Shown here one piece after another: positions 49,989-59,827 of a stretch of 64,000 nt of DNA; position 1 is the stretch's first letter, and the number at the start of each line of letters is the position of its first letter. The DNA comes from Closterium sp. NIES-65 (lineage: Eukaryota; Streptophyta; Zygnematophyceae; Desmidiales; Closteriaceae): the NCBI GenBank assembly GCA_948144175.1, contig CANXME010002068.1, positions 3,534,001 to 3,598,000 of the forward strand, given 5' to 3'. The notes under the pieces were generated by a model, which worked only from the letters and a program-made list of their open reading frames with translations, did not search any database and was not told the origin of the DNA. Position numbers and translations under genes: made by a program.

Positions 49989-52533
49989 CTCCCCTTCGCT
50001 TCTGGAGTGTCGTTGCTGGTGACGTGGCCTTGTCCAGTCAGCAGCATGCAGTATTCGAACTTCTGCTTTCCGAGTTTCGTGGTCAAGTAATCAGCTACCA
50101 TCTCAGACGCGGGGCAGTAAGACAGCTCGAGTCTCCGCTTCTCGATCTCGTCCTTCACGAAGAAATATCGCAGGGCGATGTGCTTCGTTCTGTTCACAAA
50201 TCTGTTTTTGTTGGCAATGCGAATTGCAGACTGGTTGTCACAGAACAGAGAGAAGCTGGGTAATTGGGTAAAGTCCTTCCTTGGTGGCTGAGCAGAGTGC
50301 AATATATTCTGCTTCAGCTGAGGAGAGAGCAATTAGTTCCTGCTTGCTCGACTGCCATGAGATGGGCCCGATAGGCTCGAGTCGGTAGATATAGCCGGTG
50401 CGCGAGCGCCTGTTTTCAGAGTCGCCGGCGAGATCAGCGTCGACGTAGCCGATTAGCTTAGGCGCCGTAGTTCCGGTCTTGTAGTAAGGTAGTCCGATCG
50501 TCGGGGTGCTGACGAGGTAGTGTAGTGCGCGGTCGAGCTCCGCCATGTGCTCGGCTTCGGGTTTCTTGAGGTAGGTAGCAAGTTGGCTTGCAGAGTACGA
50601 TAAATCTGGTCAGCAGGTGACGGCTGCGAAGAGCAGACATCCTAGCTTTCGTTGATAGTCGCATATGCCGGTGGGCTTGAGTAGAGCGCAGGTTTCCTTG
50701 TGACATACAGTGTAGTGATATGGTGTGGAAATAGTTGGGGTGAGTCTGAAGCATTTGGCGATAGTGTCGGTGTATTTCGCGGCGCTGAGGTAGATCGCGT
50801 TCTCTTCTTCCTGGATGTTGAGGCCGAGATACTGTGTGACGGTGGACGAGACCGTGAGCGTGAGATCTTGCTGCAGCTCCCCTTCGAACCAGGTAGTGAC
50901 GTCGTCGATCGAGCCGATGTAGAGCAGGTCATCCACGTAGACGATGAGTAGAATGTAGTTGTCACCTTTCGTGAGCCGGTACATGCCCTGGTCATGCGGT
51001 AGTTGGCGGAATCCGATGCGAATAAGTCTAGCGTGTAGGTACTGTTTCCACAGTCTCGAGGCTTGTTTAATACTGTAAAGGGACTTCAGCAGCTGATAGA
51101 CTTGGTTCGGCTCTCCGTTGGAGCCGTGTGGAAGTTCGACGAAGATTTCGGCGTCAACATGTGTGTAGAGAAATGCATTGGCGACGTCAATTTGCCGCAG
51201 CTTCTTCTTCATGACGGCGATCGGGAGGAGAATTCGAAGCGAAGTGTGTCGGCTGACCGGGGCGAACGTCTCGGTGACATCGCGTCCGTGCTCTTGGTCG
51301 AAACCACGCACGACCCAGCGCACCTTAAAAACTTGTCGATGGTGCCGTCTGCCCTTGTCTTTCACACGGAAAACCCAATTTCCGGTGAGTACCGTTTTGT
51401 TGCGTGCCAAGCCAATGGGAATGACTTTCCAGGTGTTTCGTTCTTCCAGTGCATTCAGTTCCTTGTCCATGGCTTCGCGCCATTTCTCCTTATGCTCCCC
51501 ACCCAGAGCCTGCTGAACTTTGGCAGGCTCCTTAGGAATTGCTGTGCCGTGGACCGCGGTGACGAGGCCGAGTATCTGGAGGCCACTCTGTGTGTAGCGG
51601 GGAAGTGTTGTATCCTCGGGATAAGGTGCTTCGACTCCTGCTTCTGGGTCAGGTATGAAATTGGGCCCTATGCGTTCTGCTTTGTTGGTGTTGATTCTTA
51701 CAGGTGTAACGCAACCATTGTCGGCGAAGTGGTAAAATACTTCGGCGTTAACACTTTCGCGAGGATTTTCGTCATCCATTGGGACGTCGACAGAGCAGTA
51801 AGGGAGAGGTCCGGCTTTCTCCGAGGCTTCATCCATGTTCTGCTCGTCCCAGTCAGCTTCGTCTGCTGCTGAAGCGAAGGCTCGGTCACCGTGAAAACCA
51901 CCTCTGGGGTCCCGGTCTTCTTCCAGGTTGGCAAGGTACGTCAGAAGTGTGAGTCGTTCGTAGAAAATGACATCACGTGCTGCTACTATTTCCTTTGAGT
52001 GGACGTAAAAAATCTTCCACGCGTTGTAATTCTTTTCGATGCCCAGGTGTAGTCTCCACTGTGCGCGTTGGGAGAATCGGCCGGCTCGTGCAGCTGGGGG
52101 TCGGTACTGTACCATACAGCCGAAAACTCTTAACATTTTTGGGCTGCCCTGTTTTCTTGTCCACAGCAGGTGCGGTGATGCATTATTCGGGAGCGATGAT
52201 GATGAGAGCAAGTTGTGCAGCATGACAGCGTGGTCCATTGCTTCGGGCCATTGGTGGTTGGGAAGCCGCATGCCACGTAGCAGCTTGCGCATGGTGTTCT
52301 GGAGAGTCCTGTTCATTCTCTCTGCTACACCTTGTTGTTGATGGGCGTAGGGAAGGGAGATGAGCCGCTTGATTCCCCTCTCTGCCAAGCACTGCTTGAA
52401 CCTCTTTGAGGTGTATTCTCCTCCTCCGTCTGACTCGAAGCTTATTACCTTCACGCCTGATTCTCGTTCTGCTACTGGGAGCCAGGCGATCAAAGCCTCG
52501 AAGGCCATGTCTTTGCTCGCAAGATTGAGGTAG
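49989..52533 (-). pseudogene. Second-lineage copia pol: integrase C-half, RT, RNase H
   Basis: From 52533: SKDMAFEALIAWLP, integrase second Asp in FESDGGGEYTSKRF and Glu in HQQQGVAERMNRTL, then an integrase tail with VFGCMVQYRPP. RT follows with GNWVFRVKDKG, DVANAFLYTHVDAEIFVELP and VYVDDLLYIGS. A stop sits near 50610 (VTC*PDLSYS, CGN to TGA) and a frameshift near 50260. RNase H has VDADLAGDSENRRS, SSAEAEYIALCSA, FCDNQSAIRIA and RTKHIALRYFFV. The first integrase Asp, protease and gag are missing. Not functional. Confidence 0.88.
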
Positions 52534-52579
52534 TGAGAATAAGAACGAGGAATGAATGAGCTAGCAAGCAGGTGGGTAC
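52534..52579 (-). repeat. Truncated LTR of the Cop-2/Cop-8 family
   Basis: Minus strand GTACCCACCTGCTTGCTAGC...TATTCTCA matches the last 46 bp of the 126-bp LTR family. Cop-8's own LTR starts in the opposite direction right at its broken edge, so one family member inserted into another in inverse orientation. Confidence 0.75.
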
Positions 52580-52705
52580 TGTCAAACCCATATGCTATAG
52601 TCTATGTAGGCTGTAGTGGGGTAGACAATATAGGGTACAACACTTTTAGGTTTTCCTACTTACACCCACCTGCTTTCTAGTTCATTCATTCCTCATTTCT
52701 TCACA
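52580..52705 (+). repeat. Cop-8 5' LTR (126 bp)
   Basis: TGTCAAACCC...TTCTTCACA, near-identical in layout to Cop-2's LTR. The right arm of the conserved inverted pair is changed here (TTACACCC). Confidence 0.9.
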
Positions 52706-52751
52706 TGGTATAGAGCAGGTTCCCTAGTGGGAACTTTTCCTAGGGCCCACC
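52706..52751 (+). promoter_or_regulatory. Cop-8 PBS, hairpin and GGGCCC box
   Basis: TGGTATAGAGCAGG, GGTTCCC TAGT GGGAAC, then TAGGGCCCACC: the same order as Cop-2. Confidence 0.85.
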
Positions 52752-52877
52752 ACTAAAAATCGAGTTTTCTTTCTTTTTCCTGCCCTGAGATCGAGTCCCC
52801 CTCTCACGGCCCCTCGCGACCCCGTCGCCGCCCCTTAGCGGCCCGTCGCGCCGCCCTGAGCCGCCCGTTGCGCCGCC

Positions 52878-53013
52878 TGTCAGAATGTTATCTTATGCTC
52901 TAGCCTGTAGTGGGGTGCTCTATAGCGAGTACAACCCTTCTAGGGTTTGCTATTTGTATCCCCATTCTTGCTAGTGCAACCCCTCTTCCCTCTTCTTTCT
53001 TCTAACTTTCACA
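52878..53013 (+). repeat. LTR-9 5' LTR (136 bp)
   Basis: TGTCAGAATGTTATC...CTTTCACA. Shares GTAGTGGGGTGCTC and CTAGGGTTTGCTATTTGTATCC with the main clade. Confidence 0.9.
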
Positions 53014-54343
53014 TGCTATCAGAGCAGTTCGATCCCCTTGGATCGATCCTGTGGGTGGGTTACCACCTCCTCGCTTCCGCTGCAACTACCTTTCACTACT
53101 CTCTGAGCCGCACGCCCCCTGGCGTGCGGCACTTTTTCTTCCCGCCGTGCGCCCCGAGGCACGCAGCAGTTTTCTGCCCGCCGTGCGCCCCGAGGCGCGC
53201 GGCGGTTTTCTGCCCGCCGTGCGCCCCGAGGCGCGCGGCGGTTTTCTGCCCGCCGTGCGCCCCGAGGCGCGCGGCGGTTCTCTGCCCACTGTGCGCCCCG
53301 AGGCGCGCGGCGGTCATCTGCCCCGTCGTTCGCCGCGTCGCCCTCTGGAGGCGCCGCGACGGGCGACCGGGACCCGTCGCGGCGCACAGAGGGCACGCGC
53401 CTCGGCCCCGTCGCCCTACCTGCGCCCCGGCCCCGACGCCCTACCTGCGCCCCGGCCCCGACGCCCTACCTGCGCCCCGGCCCCATCGCCCTACCTGCGC
53501 CCCGGCCCCGGCCCCGCCTGCGGCCCCTTTTCCCGTCGCCCGTCGCGGCTCCCTCGGGGGCCACCTGGGGGAGGGGGGCGAGCGCCGCCCCTTGTGCTAC
53601 CTGTCTTGGCGCCCTGGGAGGCCGCGCGTCGGTCCCCCCCCCCCCCCCCCCCCTCCCCCGTAACCTCCCTACCCGCCATCCCGCCCTGCCTGTGTTAGGG
53701 TTTGGGGAGTGGCGAGTAGGGGATGGCGAGTATGGGGGTGGCACTTCTGCATTCCTCCCTTTGCTCCTCCTCCTCCTTTGTCTCCCACTGCTGCAGCTGT
53801 CGCTGAGGGGGGTGGATGTGTGGGAGACTGGGGTTTAGGGTTTAAGGGGGGTGCGTGGGAGTGGAGCTAGCGGTGTAGCAGCGGGTGTGTGCCAGGGGGA
53901 GTGAGATAGTTTGGGGAAGCTGTATGGAGGTTGCCGTCGTGTCGCCAGCAGCACCTGTATTCCAGGGACTTCGTCCGGTTGCCCAGTCGTAGCCAGCTGT
54001 GCCAGCCGCCCGTGGGTCCGTTGCTCGTCTGCCGCTACTTTAGCCGCGGGGCCTGTTACTCCTGTATTCCGGGGACTTCGTCCGGTAGCCACTGTGCTAG
54101 TCTGCCTCCTGTTGCCCGTGTGTCTGCAGCTTCAGTCGTCGCCTCCTATCTCCTTTCCTCTCACTCTCTCTCCTCCTCCTCGCTTGCCCGTTGTGACTAC
54201 CACTAGCTTTGCTCATAATTGTACCCTTTAAACTATTGCTTCTTGAACTTGTGCTCAGAATGTGTGGTGACATTGTGATCCACCCTGAGCTTGTACCGCT
54301 TTGCTTGCTCTGCTGATTACACCCCACTTTGGCTATGGGGGTG

Positions 54344-54462
54344 TGTCAGAATGTTATCTTATGCTCTAGCCTGTAGTGGGGTGCTCTATAGCGAGTACAA
54401 CCCTTCTAGGGTTTGCTATTTGTATCCCCATTCTTGCTAGTGCAACCCCTCTTCTCTCTTCT
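54344..54462 (+). repeat. LTR-9 3' LTR, 3' end lost
   Basis: Matches the 5' LTR to within about one base over 119 bp, then switches to Cop-8 leader sequence. Confidence 0.85.
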
Positions 54463-55073
54463 ATTTATTTCCCTCAGCGGCCCCTTGTGGCCCCACCTCC
54501 ACGGCCCCGCCGCCACACTCTCGCCGCCCCGTCGCCGCCGTTCGCGGCCCCGACGCCGCCCTTAGCGGCCGCGTCGCCGCCAGTCGCGGCCCTGCAGCCG
54601 CTCCTCGCGGCCTCGTCGCCGCCCTCTCGCGGCCCCGGTGCCACCCTCTCGTTGTCGCGTCGCCGCCCTCTTGCAGCCCCAGTGCCGCCCTCTTGCGGCC
54701 TCATCGCCGCCCTTAGCGGCCCCGTCGCCGCCCCTTGCGGCCCCGTCGCCGCCCCTTTCGGCCCCTCCCCGGCCCCTTCACCGCCGAACCGCCGAGCCGC
54801 CGAGCCGCCGAACCGCCGAGCCGGTGAGCCGAGCCACCAAGCCGCCGAACCGCCGAGCCGCCGAGCCGCCAAGCAGCCGAGCCGCCGAGCCGCCGAGCCG
54901 CCGAGGCCGGCGTCGAGCCGCCACTACCGAGCCGCAGCCGCCGAGCCGCCGTCGAGCCGCTACTGCCACTGCCGAGCCGCTGCCACCGCAGCTGCAGCCC
55001 TGTTCCTACCGACGAGCCCCGGCCCTACCCACCCAAACTGGTGAGAGCACTCCCTGCTAGACCACTGCTGTCA

Positions 55074-57159
55074 TGGATACCCCAGTGTCCTGACCTTTGA
55101 TGCTGAGGGTCGTGCTGTTGACTTCGAGGTTTGGGTCGATGACCTACAGCTCTTCCTACAATACGATAGGGCAGACGGACTCTCCCTGTTCGATCTCACC
55201 TCTGGTGCCTCTCCTGCCCCGCCTGCTGATGCTGACAGCACTGTTCACTCACAGTGGGCCACACGAGGTGGCCCTCGTGCCCCTGTCTTTCAGGGGTGCT
55301 CCCCCTCCCCCCTTTTGCCCTCTGTTGCCTCTAGTGCTGCCGTCAACTTCGTTGGCAACGAGTCGGTCGGCACTGCGTCTGCCCCTAGCGGGCGACGCCG
55401 CACTGGCAAGGCAAGGGAAGCAAGGGCGCTAGAGGGGTTGGTGGGGGCGGTGGAGGGGGCAGTGGAGGAGGCGGAGGGAGTGGGCATGGTGGTGGGAGTG
55501 GTGGCCGGGGTGGGGGCTTCGGTGGCGGCGGTGGCGGCGGAGGCGGCGGCGGCGGTGGCGGTGGGAGCGGAGGAGGAGGCGGTGGCGGCGGTGGCGGAGG
55601 TGGCGGCGGAGGAGGTGGAGCTAGTCGGGGTGGCTCTGCGTCTGCACTCTGATAGAGGCGGGGAGTTTTTCTCTGCCCTTCTAGGAGCCTTCTGTCGTGC
55701 ACAGGGCATCCTCCAGACCTTCACGCTTCCGGCCTCTCCACAGCAAAATGGAATTGCTGAGCGCCGCATTGGCATGGTCATGGACGTCGCTCGTACGTCC
55801 ATGATCCATGCGGCAGCTCCCCATTTTCTGTGGCCGTTTGCGGTTCAGTACGCAGCGCATCAGATCAACCTTCAGCCCCGCGTCTCCTTGCCGGAGACCT
55901 CCCCTACCTTGCGGTGGACGGGGAAGGTTGGCGGTGCGTCTGCGTTTCGTGTCTGGGGATCTCGGGCGTTTGTCCGCGACTTGTCTGCGGACAAGCTGTC
56001 CCCCCGTGCGGTTCCCTGCGTCTTCCTTGGCTTCCCCCCTGACGCGCCTGGTTGGCAGTTTTACCACCCCACCTTGCGCAAGGTCCCCCCCTGGTAGACC
56101 CCCTCCCCCCTCAGGGTCCTGCCCCGTTAGGTGTATCCCTGCTAGACGTAGTCGAGCCTGTCGAGGTAGCTGTTGACTCTCGTACTGCTAGGGGTGCTGA
56201 GCCTGGGGGTGTTGAGTCTGGGGGTGCTGAGCCTGGGGGTGCTGAGCCTGGGGGTGCGGAGCCTGGGGGTACGGAGCCTGGGGGTGCTAAGCCGAGGGGT
56301 GCGGAGTATGGGGGTGCTGGGTCTGCTCGTGTGGCCTCTGGCGGTGCTGGGTTGTTGGCCCGTTAGGGTGCTTCATCGAGGCGGGAGCTACCCTCTCCAC
56401 AGGAGCTGCGCGAGTGGTTTGCATGGCGCTGGAGCCGTGCTGCTGAAGCTGGAGGTGCTGCTGTTACTGCTGACCTTGGGGTCGGCACTGGAGTTACTGG
56501 AGCCACTGGTCCTGGAGGTGCTCGTACTGGTGGTACTGGAGCCGCTGGTCCTGGGGGTGCTGCTGACGGTCCTGCTGGAACTGGTGTTGCTGGAGCTGGA
56601 GCTGCTGGAGCTGGAGCTGCTGGGGGTGTTGGCGCTGGAGGTGCTGCTGGCGCTGGTGCTGCCGCTGGGGGTACTAGTACTGTCCCTGCTGGTTCTGTAG
56701 GCGTTGCGTGGCCGCGGCCGTACTTCGTTCCGCTCCTTGAGCAGGTTCTTGGTCTCCCGCCCTGTACTGGTCCTGCTCCTCCCCTAGAGTGTCTAGAGCC
56801 TGTCCAGTCGGGGTCACAGTTACAGCCCGCCTCCCCCCTAAATACTTCTTCTCCCTACATTGGTCCTACTGGAGGTCTTGCTGAGCGTCGTGAGCCTGCG
56901 TCTCGTCCTGCGACGCCTGTTCGTGCTGCTCGCACTAGTAGTCGTGTTCCGCGTCAGCGTCCTCCAGCGGTCCTAGGCACACACCAGATGGCACTTCGTC
57001 CTTCCACTGCTCCTCTACGTGTCCTGTTGCTGTCTCCTCCAGAGTCCTCTCTTCCTGTCCTTGCTGACCCGGAGTGTGACTCTCATCGTGCTGCCAGTCC
57101 TACTGTCACGCGTCTCATGGCTAGTGTTGTCACTGAACCTTCCTTTGAGTCCACTGCTG
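55074..57159 (+). pseudogene. Cop-8 gag-pol pseudogene with two internal deletions
   Basis: Gag starts ATG at 55074 and goes out of frame within six codons. At about 55272 roughly 0.47 kb of Gag is missing, joining SQWATR to the sequence before FQGCSPSP. The poly-Gly tract then jumps at about 55638 straight into integrase LHSDRGGEF, losing Cys box, protease, pre-integrase and the first catalytic Asp. Integrase shows NGIAERRIG, then a deletion before the linker, GGAEP repeats, LREWF, and the start of the RT N-terminal region, ending at about 57159. Encodes nothing functional. Confidence 0.85.
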
Positions 57160-59112
57160 ACGCGAACCACAACGACTAGTGCTAGCAGCATGAACAGGCG
57201 ACGCAGGACGAGACGCAGGCTCACGACGCTCAGCAGGACCTCCGGTCGGACCAGTGTATGGAGAAGGAGCAGGTAGGGAGGAGGCGGGCTGTAACTGTGA
57301 CTACGACTGGAGAGGCGGTGGACACCCTAAGGAAGGAGCAGGACCAGAAGAAGGCGGAAGACCAAGAACCTGCTGAAGGAGCGGAACGTAGTACGGCCGC
57401 GGCCGCGCAGCGCCTCCAGAACTACCAGGGAAAGAACTAGCACCCCTAGTGGCAGATCCACCTCCACCAGCACCATTAGCTCGAGCAGCACCTCCACTAG
57501 CACTAGAAGCGCCAAATCCAGCACCCACAGGCGCACTGGCTCTAGAAGAACCTCCAGCTCCAGCACCTCGAGCAGCTCGAGCTCCAGCAAGACCACCAGA
57601 AGCCCCAGCAGCGCCAGCAGCTCCAGCTTCAGTACCTCGAGCAACACCACCAGCTCAAGCACCTCCACCAGCTCCAGCTCCAGCAGCACCACCAGGCGCA
57701 ACAGCTCCATTACCTCCAGTACGAGCACCTCTGGGACCCGTGGCCCCAGAACCCCCAGCAGCTCCAGCAGCAGCAGGACCTCCAGCAGTAGTAGCAGGGC
57801 CTCCCGCGTCCAGAGAACCACCAGCTCCAGCAGCACGGCTCAAGTGCCGATCAAACCACTCGTGCAGCTGCTATGGAGAGAGTGGCTCCCGCCGGGACGA
57901 AGCACCCGAAGGACCTCCAGGCTCAGCACCGCTAGACTCCACACGAGCACGCCCAACACCCTCAGGCTCTGCACCCCCAGACTCAGCAACCCCAGGCTCA
58001 GCACCCCCAAACTCAGCACCCCCAGGCTCAGCACCCCCAGAACTAGCACCCCCAGGCTCAGCACCCCCAGGCTCAGCACCCCCAGACTCAGCACCCCCAG
58101 GCTCCGCACGCTCAGGCTCAGCACCCCTAGCAGCACCAGAGTCAACAGCTACCTTGACAAGCTTGACTGCGTCTACCTAGGACACACCTGAGGGGGGAGG
58201 GGGTCTACCAGGGGAGGACCTGGCGCGAGGAAGAGCGGCCGGGGGGGGGAAGGGGGCAGTGCGGTAGGGGAAGAGACGGTAGTAAGGAACCGACTCGTCA
58301 AACGTGACGTCCTCAGAGGACAAAACACGGCGCGAGGTGGGGTGGTAAAACTGCCAACCAGGCACGTCAGGGGGGAAGCCAAGGAAGACGCAGGGAACTG
58401 CACGGGAGGACAGCTTGTCCGCAGACAAGTCGCGGACGAAAGCTCGAGATCCCCAAACACGGAACGCAAACGCATCGCCCACCTTCCCCGTCCACCGCAA
58501 AGTAGGTGTGGTATCCGGCATGGAGACACGGGGCTGGAGGTTGAGCTGATGCGCGGCGTACTGAACCGCGAACGGCCACAGAAAATGGGGAGCTGCCGCA
58601 TGGATCATGGACGTACGAGCGACATCCATGACCAAGACAATGCGGCGCTCAGCAATCCCATGTTGCTGCGTAGAGGCCGGAAGCGTGAACGTCTAGCGGA
58701 TGCCCTCCGCACGACAGAAAGTTCGCAGAAGGTCGGATGAAAACTCTCCACCTCTGTCGGAGTGTAGACGCAGAACAGGAAGGTCCGAGCCGAAACTCTC
58801 GCTGAGCTGACGACGGGCAACGCGGATCCAGTCGATCAGCACCTCAGTGACCTCACCCTTGCGACGCAAGGGGAAGACTGTGGTATAACGCGAGTAGTGG
58901 TCAACGACCAGGAGAAAGTAGCGCTCGTGACCCTGGCCACCGATGCGGGCTAGGCCCCACACATCCATGTGAAGCATCTGCAGGGGAGCGTCCGTCAGGG
59001 GGAACTCGGAGGAGTGAGGAGCGGCGCGCTATCGCCCCTTGACATAAGGAACGCTGGTAGGGGCAGGCCTTGGGGGAAGGGGAGGGAGAGACCAGGGAAG
59101 ACCAGTGACAAG

Positions 59113-59253
59113 TGTCAGAATCCCAACCACTAGACCATTGGGATAAAAGGGCTTATTTCAGTAGCGGGTCAGTGCGCCCATACCCCCCCAGGCGAACGTG
59201 CCTGTAACCCTCTCCAGGATCAATCGGGCATCCACAGTGCAGATCTACTGACA
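59113..59253 (-). repeat. TRIM-10 3' LTR (141 bp)
   Basis: TGTCAGAATCCC...TCTACTGACA on the plus strand. Its partner is 59347-59418 plus 61557-61625. Confidence 0.9.
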
Positions 59254-59346
59254 CCCCCCCACACTGGGAGGTCCAGGGCTAAGCACAGCGCCAACGGCCT
59301 ACATGTGCATACAACGGGAATCGAACCCGAGACCGCTCTGATACCA
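59254..59346 (-). promoter_or_regulatory. TRIM-10 interior: PBS, tRNA-like arm and PPT only
   Basis: 93 bp. PBS abuts the right LTR, the G-run abuts the left LTR. The GGTTCGATTCC core matches the T-arm/B-box consensus, but no A box, D-arm or anticodon arm can be placed, so it is not called a tRNA gene. Confidence 0.8.
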
Positions 59347-59418
59347 TGTCAGAATCCCAACCACTAGACCATTGGGATAAAAGGGCTTGTTTCAGTAGCG
59401 GGTCCGTGCGCCCATAAC

Positions 59419-59817
59419 TGTGAGGATCTAGGATCGAGTTCAGAAAAGAGAATGAGAATTGAGTCGAATTGAATCGAATTGAATTGAATCGAATGTTCAC
59501 CTGGGTACAACACGAGGCTATATATAGGCTCGACACAAGGCCCCGTAACCAGGTGTTACGCGAAGGTTTCGCGGGGCGCGTAGCGTCCCGAACAGATCCT
59601 TACCGAATTCGGTAGAAGGCAATTCGGTGGCAACCGAAAAGGCCAGAATTCGGTGCACGCAACCTAGCTCGGTGCTATAACTATAATAAAATATAGGAAA
59701 GCACCTAGCCTAGGAAATCAAGCAATTCATGCATGCATATAATTATCCTATGATAGAAATAGCATGATAAAGTAAAGGCAAGCAAGCATAGCTGGCATAA
59801 GCCGTCGTACTCTCACA
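59419..59817 (-). repeat. Gyp-2 3' LTR (399 bp)
   Basis: TGTGAGGATC...GTACTCTCACA on the plus strand. Contains GAATTGAATC microrepeats and CGAGGCTATATATAGG, a possible TATA region. Confidence 0.9.
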
Positions 59818-59827
59818 CGTTCCCCCC

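Larger units (their letters stand above)
49544..52533 (-). mobile_element. Second-lineage Ty1/copia element (Tork/Ale-like), 5' truncated
   Basis: A 445-bp 3' LTR, PPT GAAGCGAAGGGGAG, and RNase H-RT-integrase in copia order. The protein and base composition are unlike the main clade: conventional integrase/RT wording (WVFRVKDKG, YVDDLLYIGS), no GGAEP repeats and moderate GC. The 5' part is cut at 52533, where a main-clade LTR fragment begins, so gag and protease are absent. Lineage name is by resemblance only. Confidence 0.85.
52878..54462 (+). mobile_element. LTR-9: non-autonomous LTR element
   Basis: 5' LTR 52878-53013 (136 bp), PBS TGCTATCAGAGCAG, a 1.33 kb interior with no gag or pol homology, then the same 3' block as Cop-3 to Cop-6 (GATCCACCCTGAGCTT near 54277, CACTTTGGCTATGGGGG) and the 3' LTR 54344-54462, whose last ~17 bp are lost. 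Inside are five copies of a ~35-bp GC repeat (53140-53330), CTACCTGCGCCCCGGCCCC repeats, a C-run at 53634-53652 and TTTAGGGTTTA. It keeps only signals for copying and integration, so it needs proteins from related elements. Confidence 0.85.
52752..55073 (+). repeat. Cop-8 leader repeats, interrupted by LTR-9
   Basis: 52790-52877 and, after LTR-9, 54463-55073. The latter has CGGCCCCGTCGCCGCC units, then GAGCCGCCGAGCC units, ending at the degenerate gag start. Confidence 0.8.
52580..57159 (+). mobile_element. Cop-8: internally deleted Ty1/copia element with nested LTR-9
   Basis: 5' LTR 52580-52705, PBS, leader interrupted by LTR-9, then gag-pol with two internal deletions. It ends without RT core, RNase H or 3' LTR at about 57159, where inverted Cop-11 sequence begins. 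LTR and leader put it in the Cop-2 subfamily. Confidence 0.85.

Noticed and set aside
53828-53850. Telomeric repeat tract (TTTAGGG)
   Set aside because: Only about two units within LTR-9; a short interstitial match, not an array.
59285-59346. tRNA gene next to TRIM-10
   Set aside because: Only a T-arm-like stretch and the PBS are recognisable; no D-arm, anticodon arm or closed acceptor stem.
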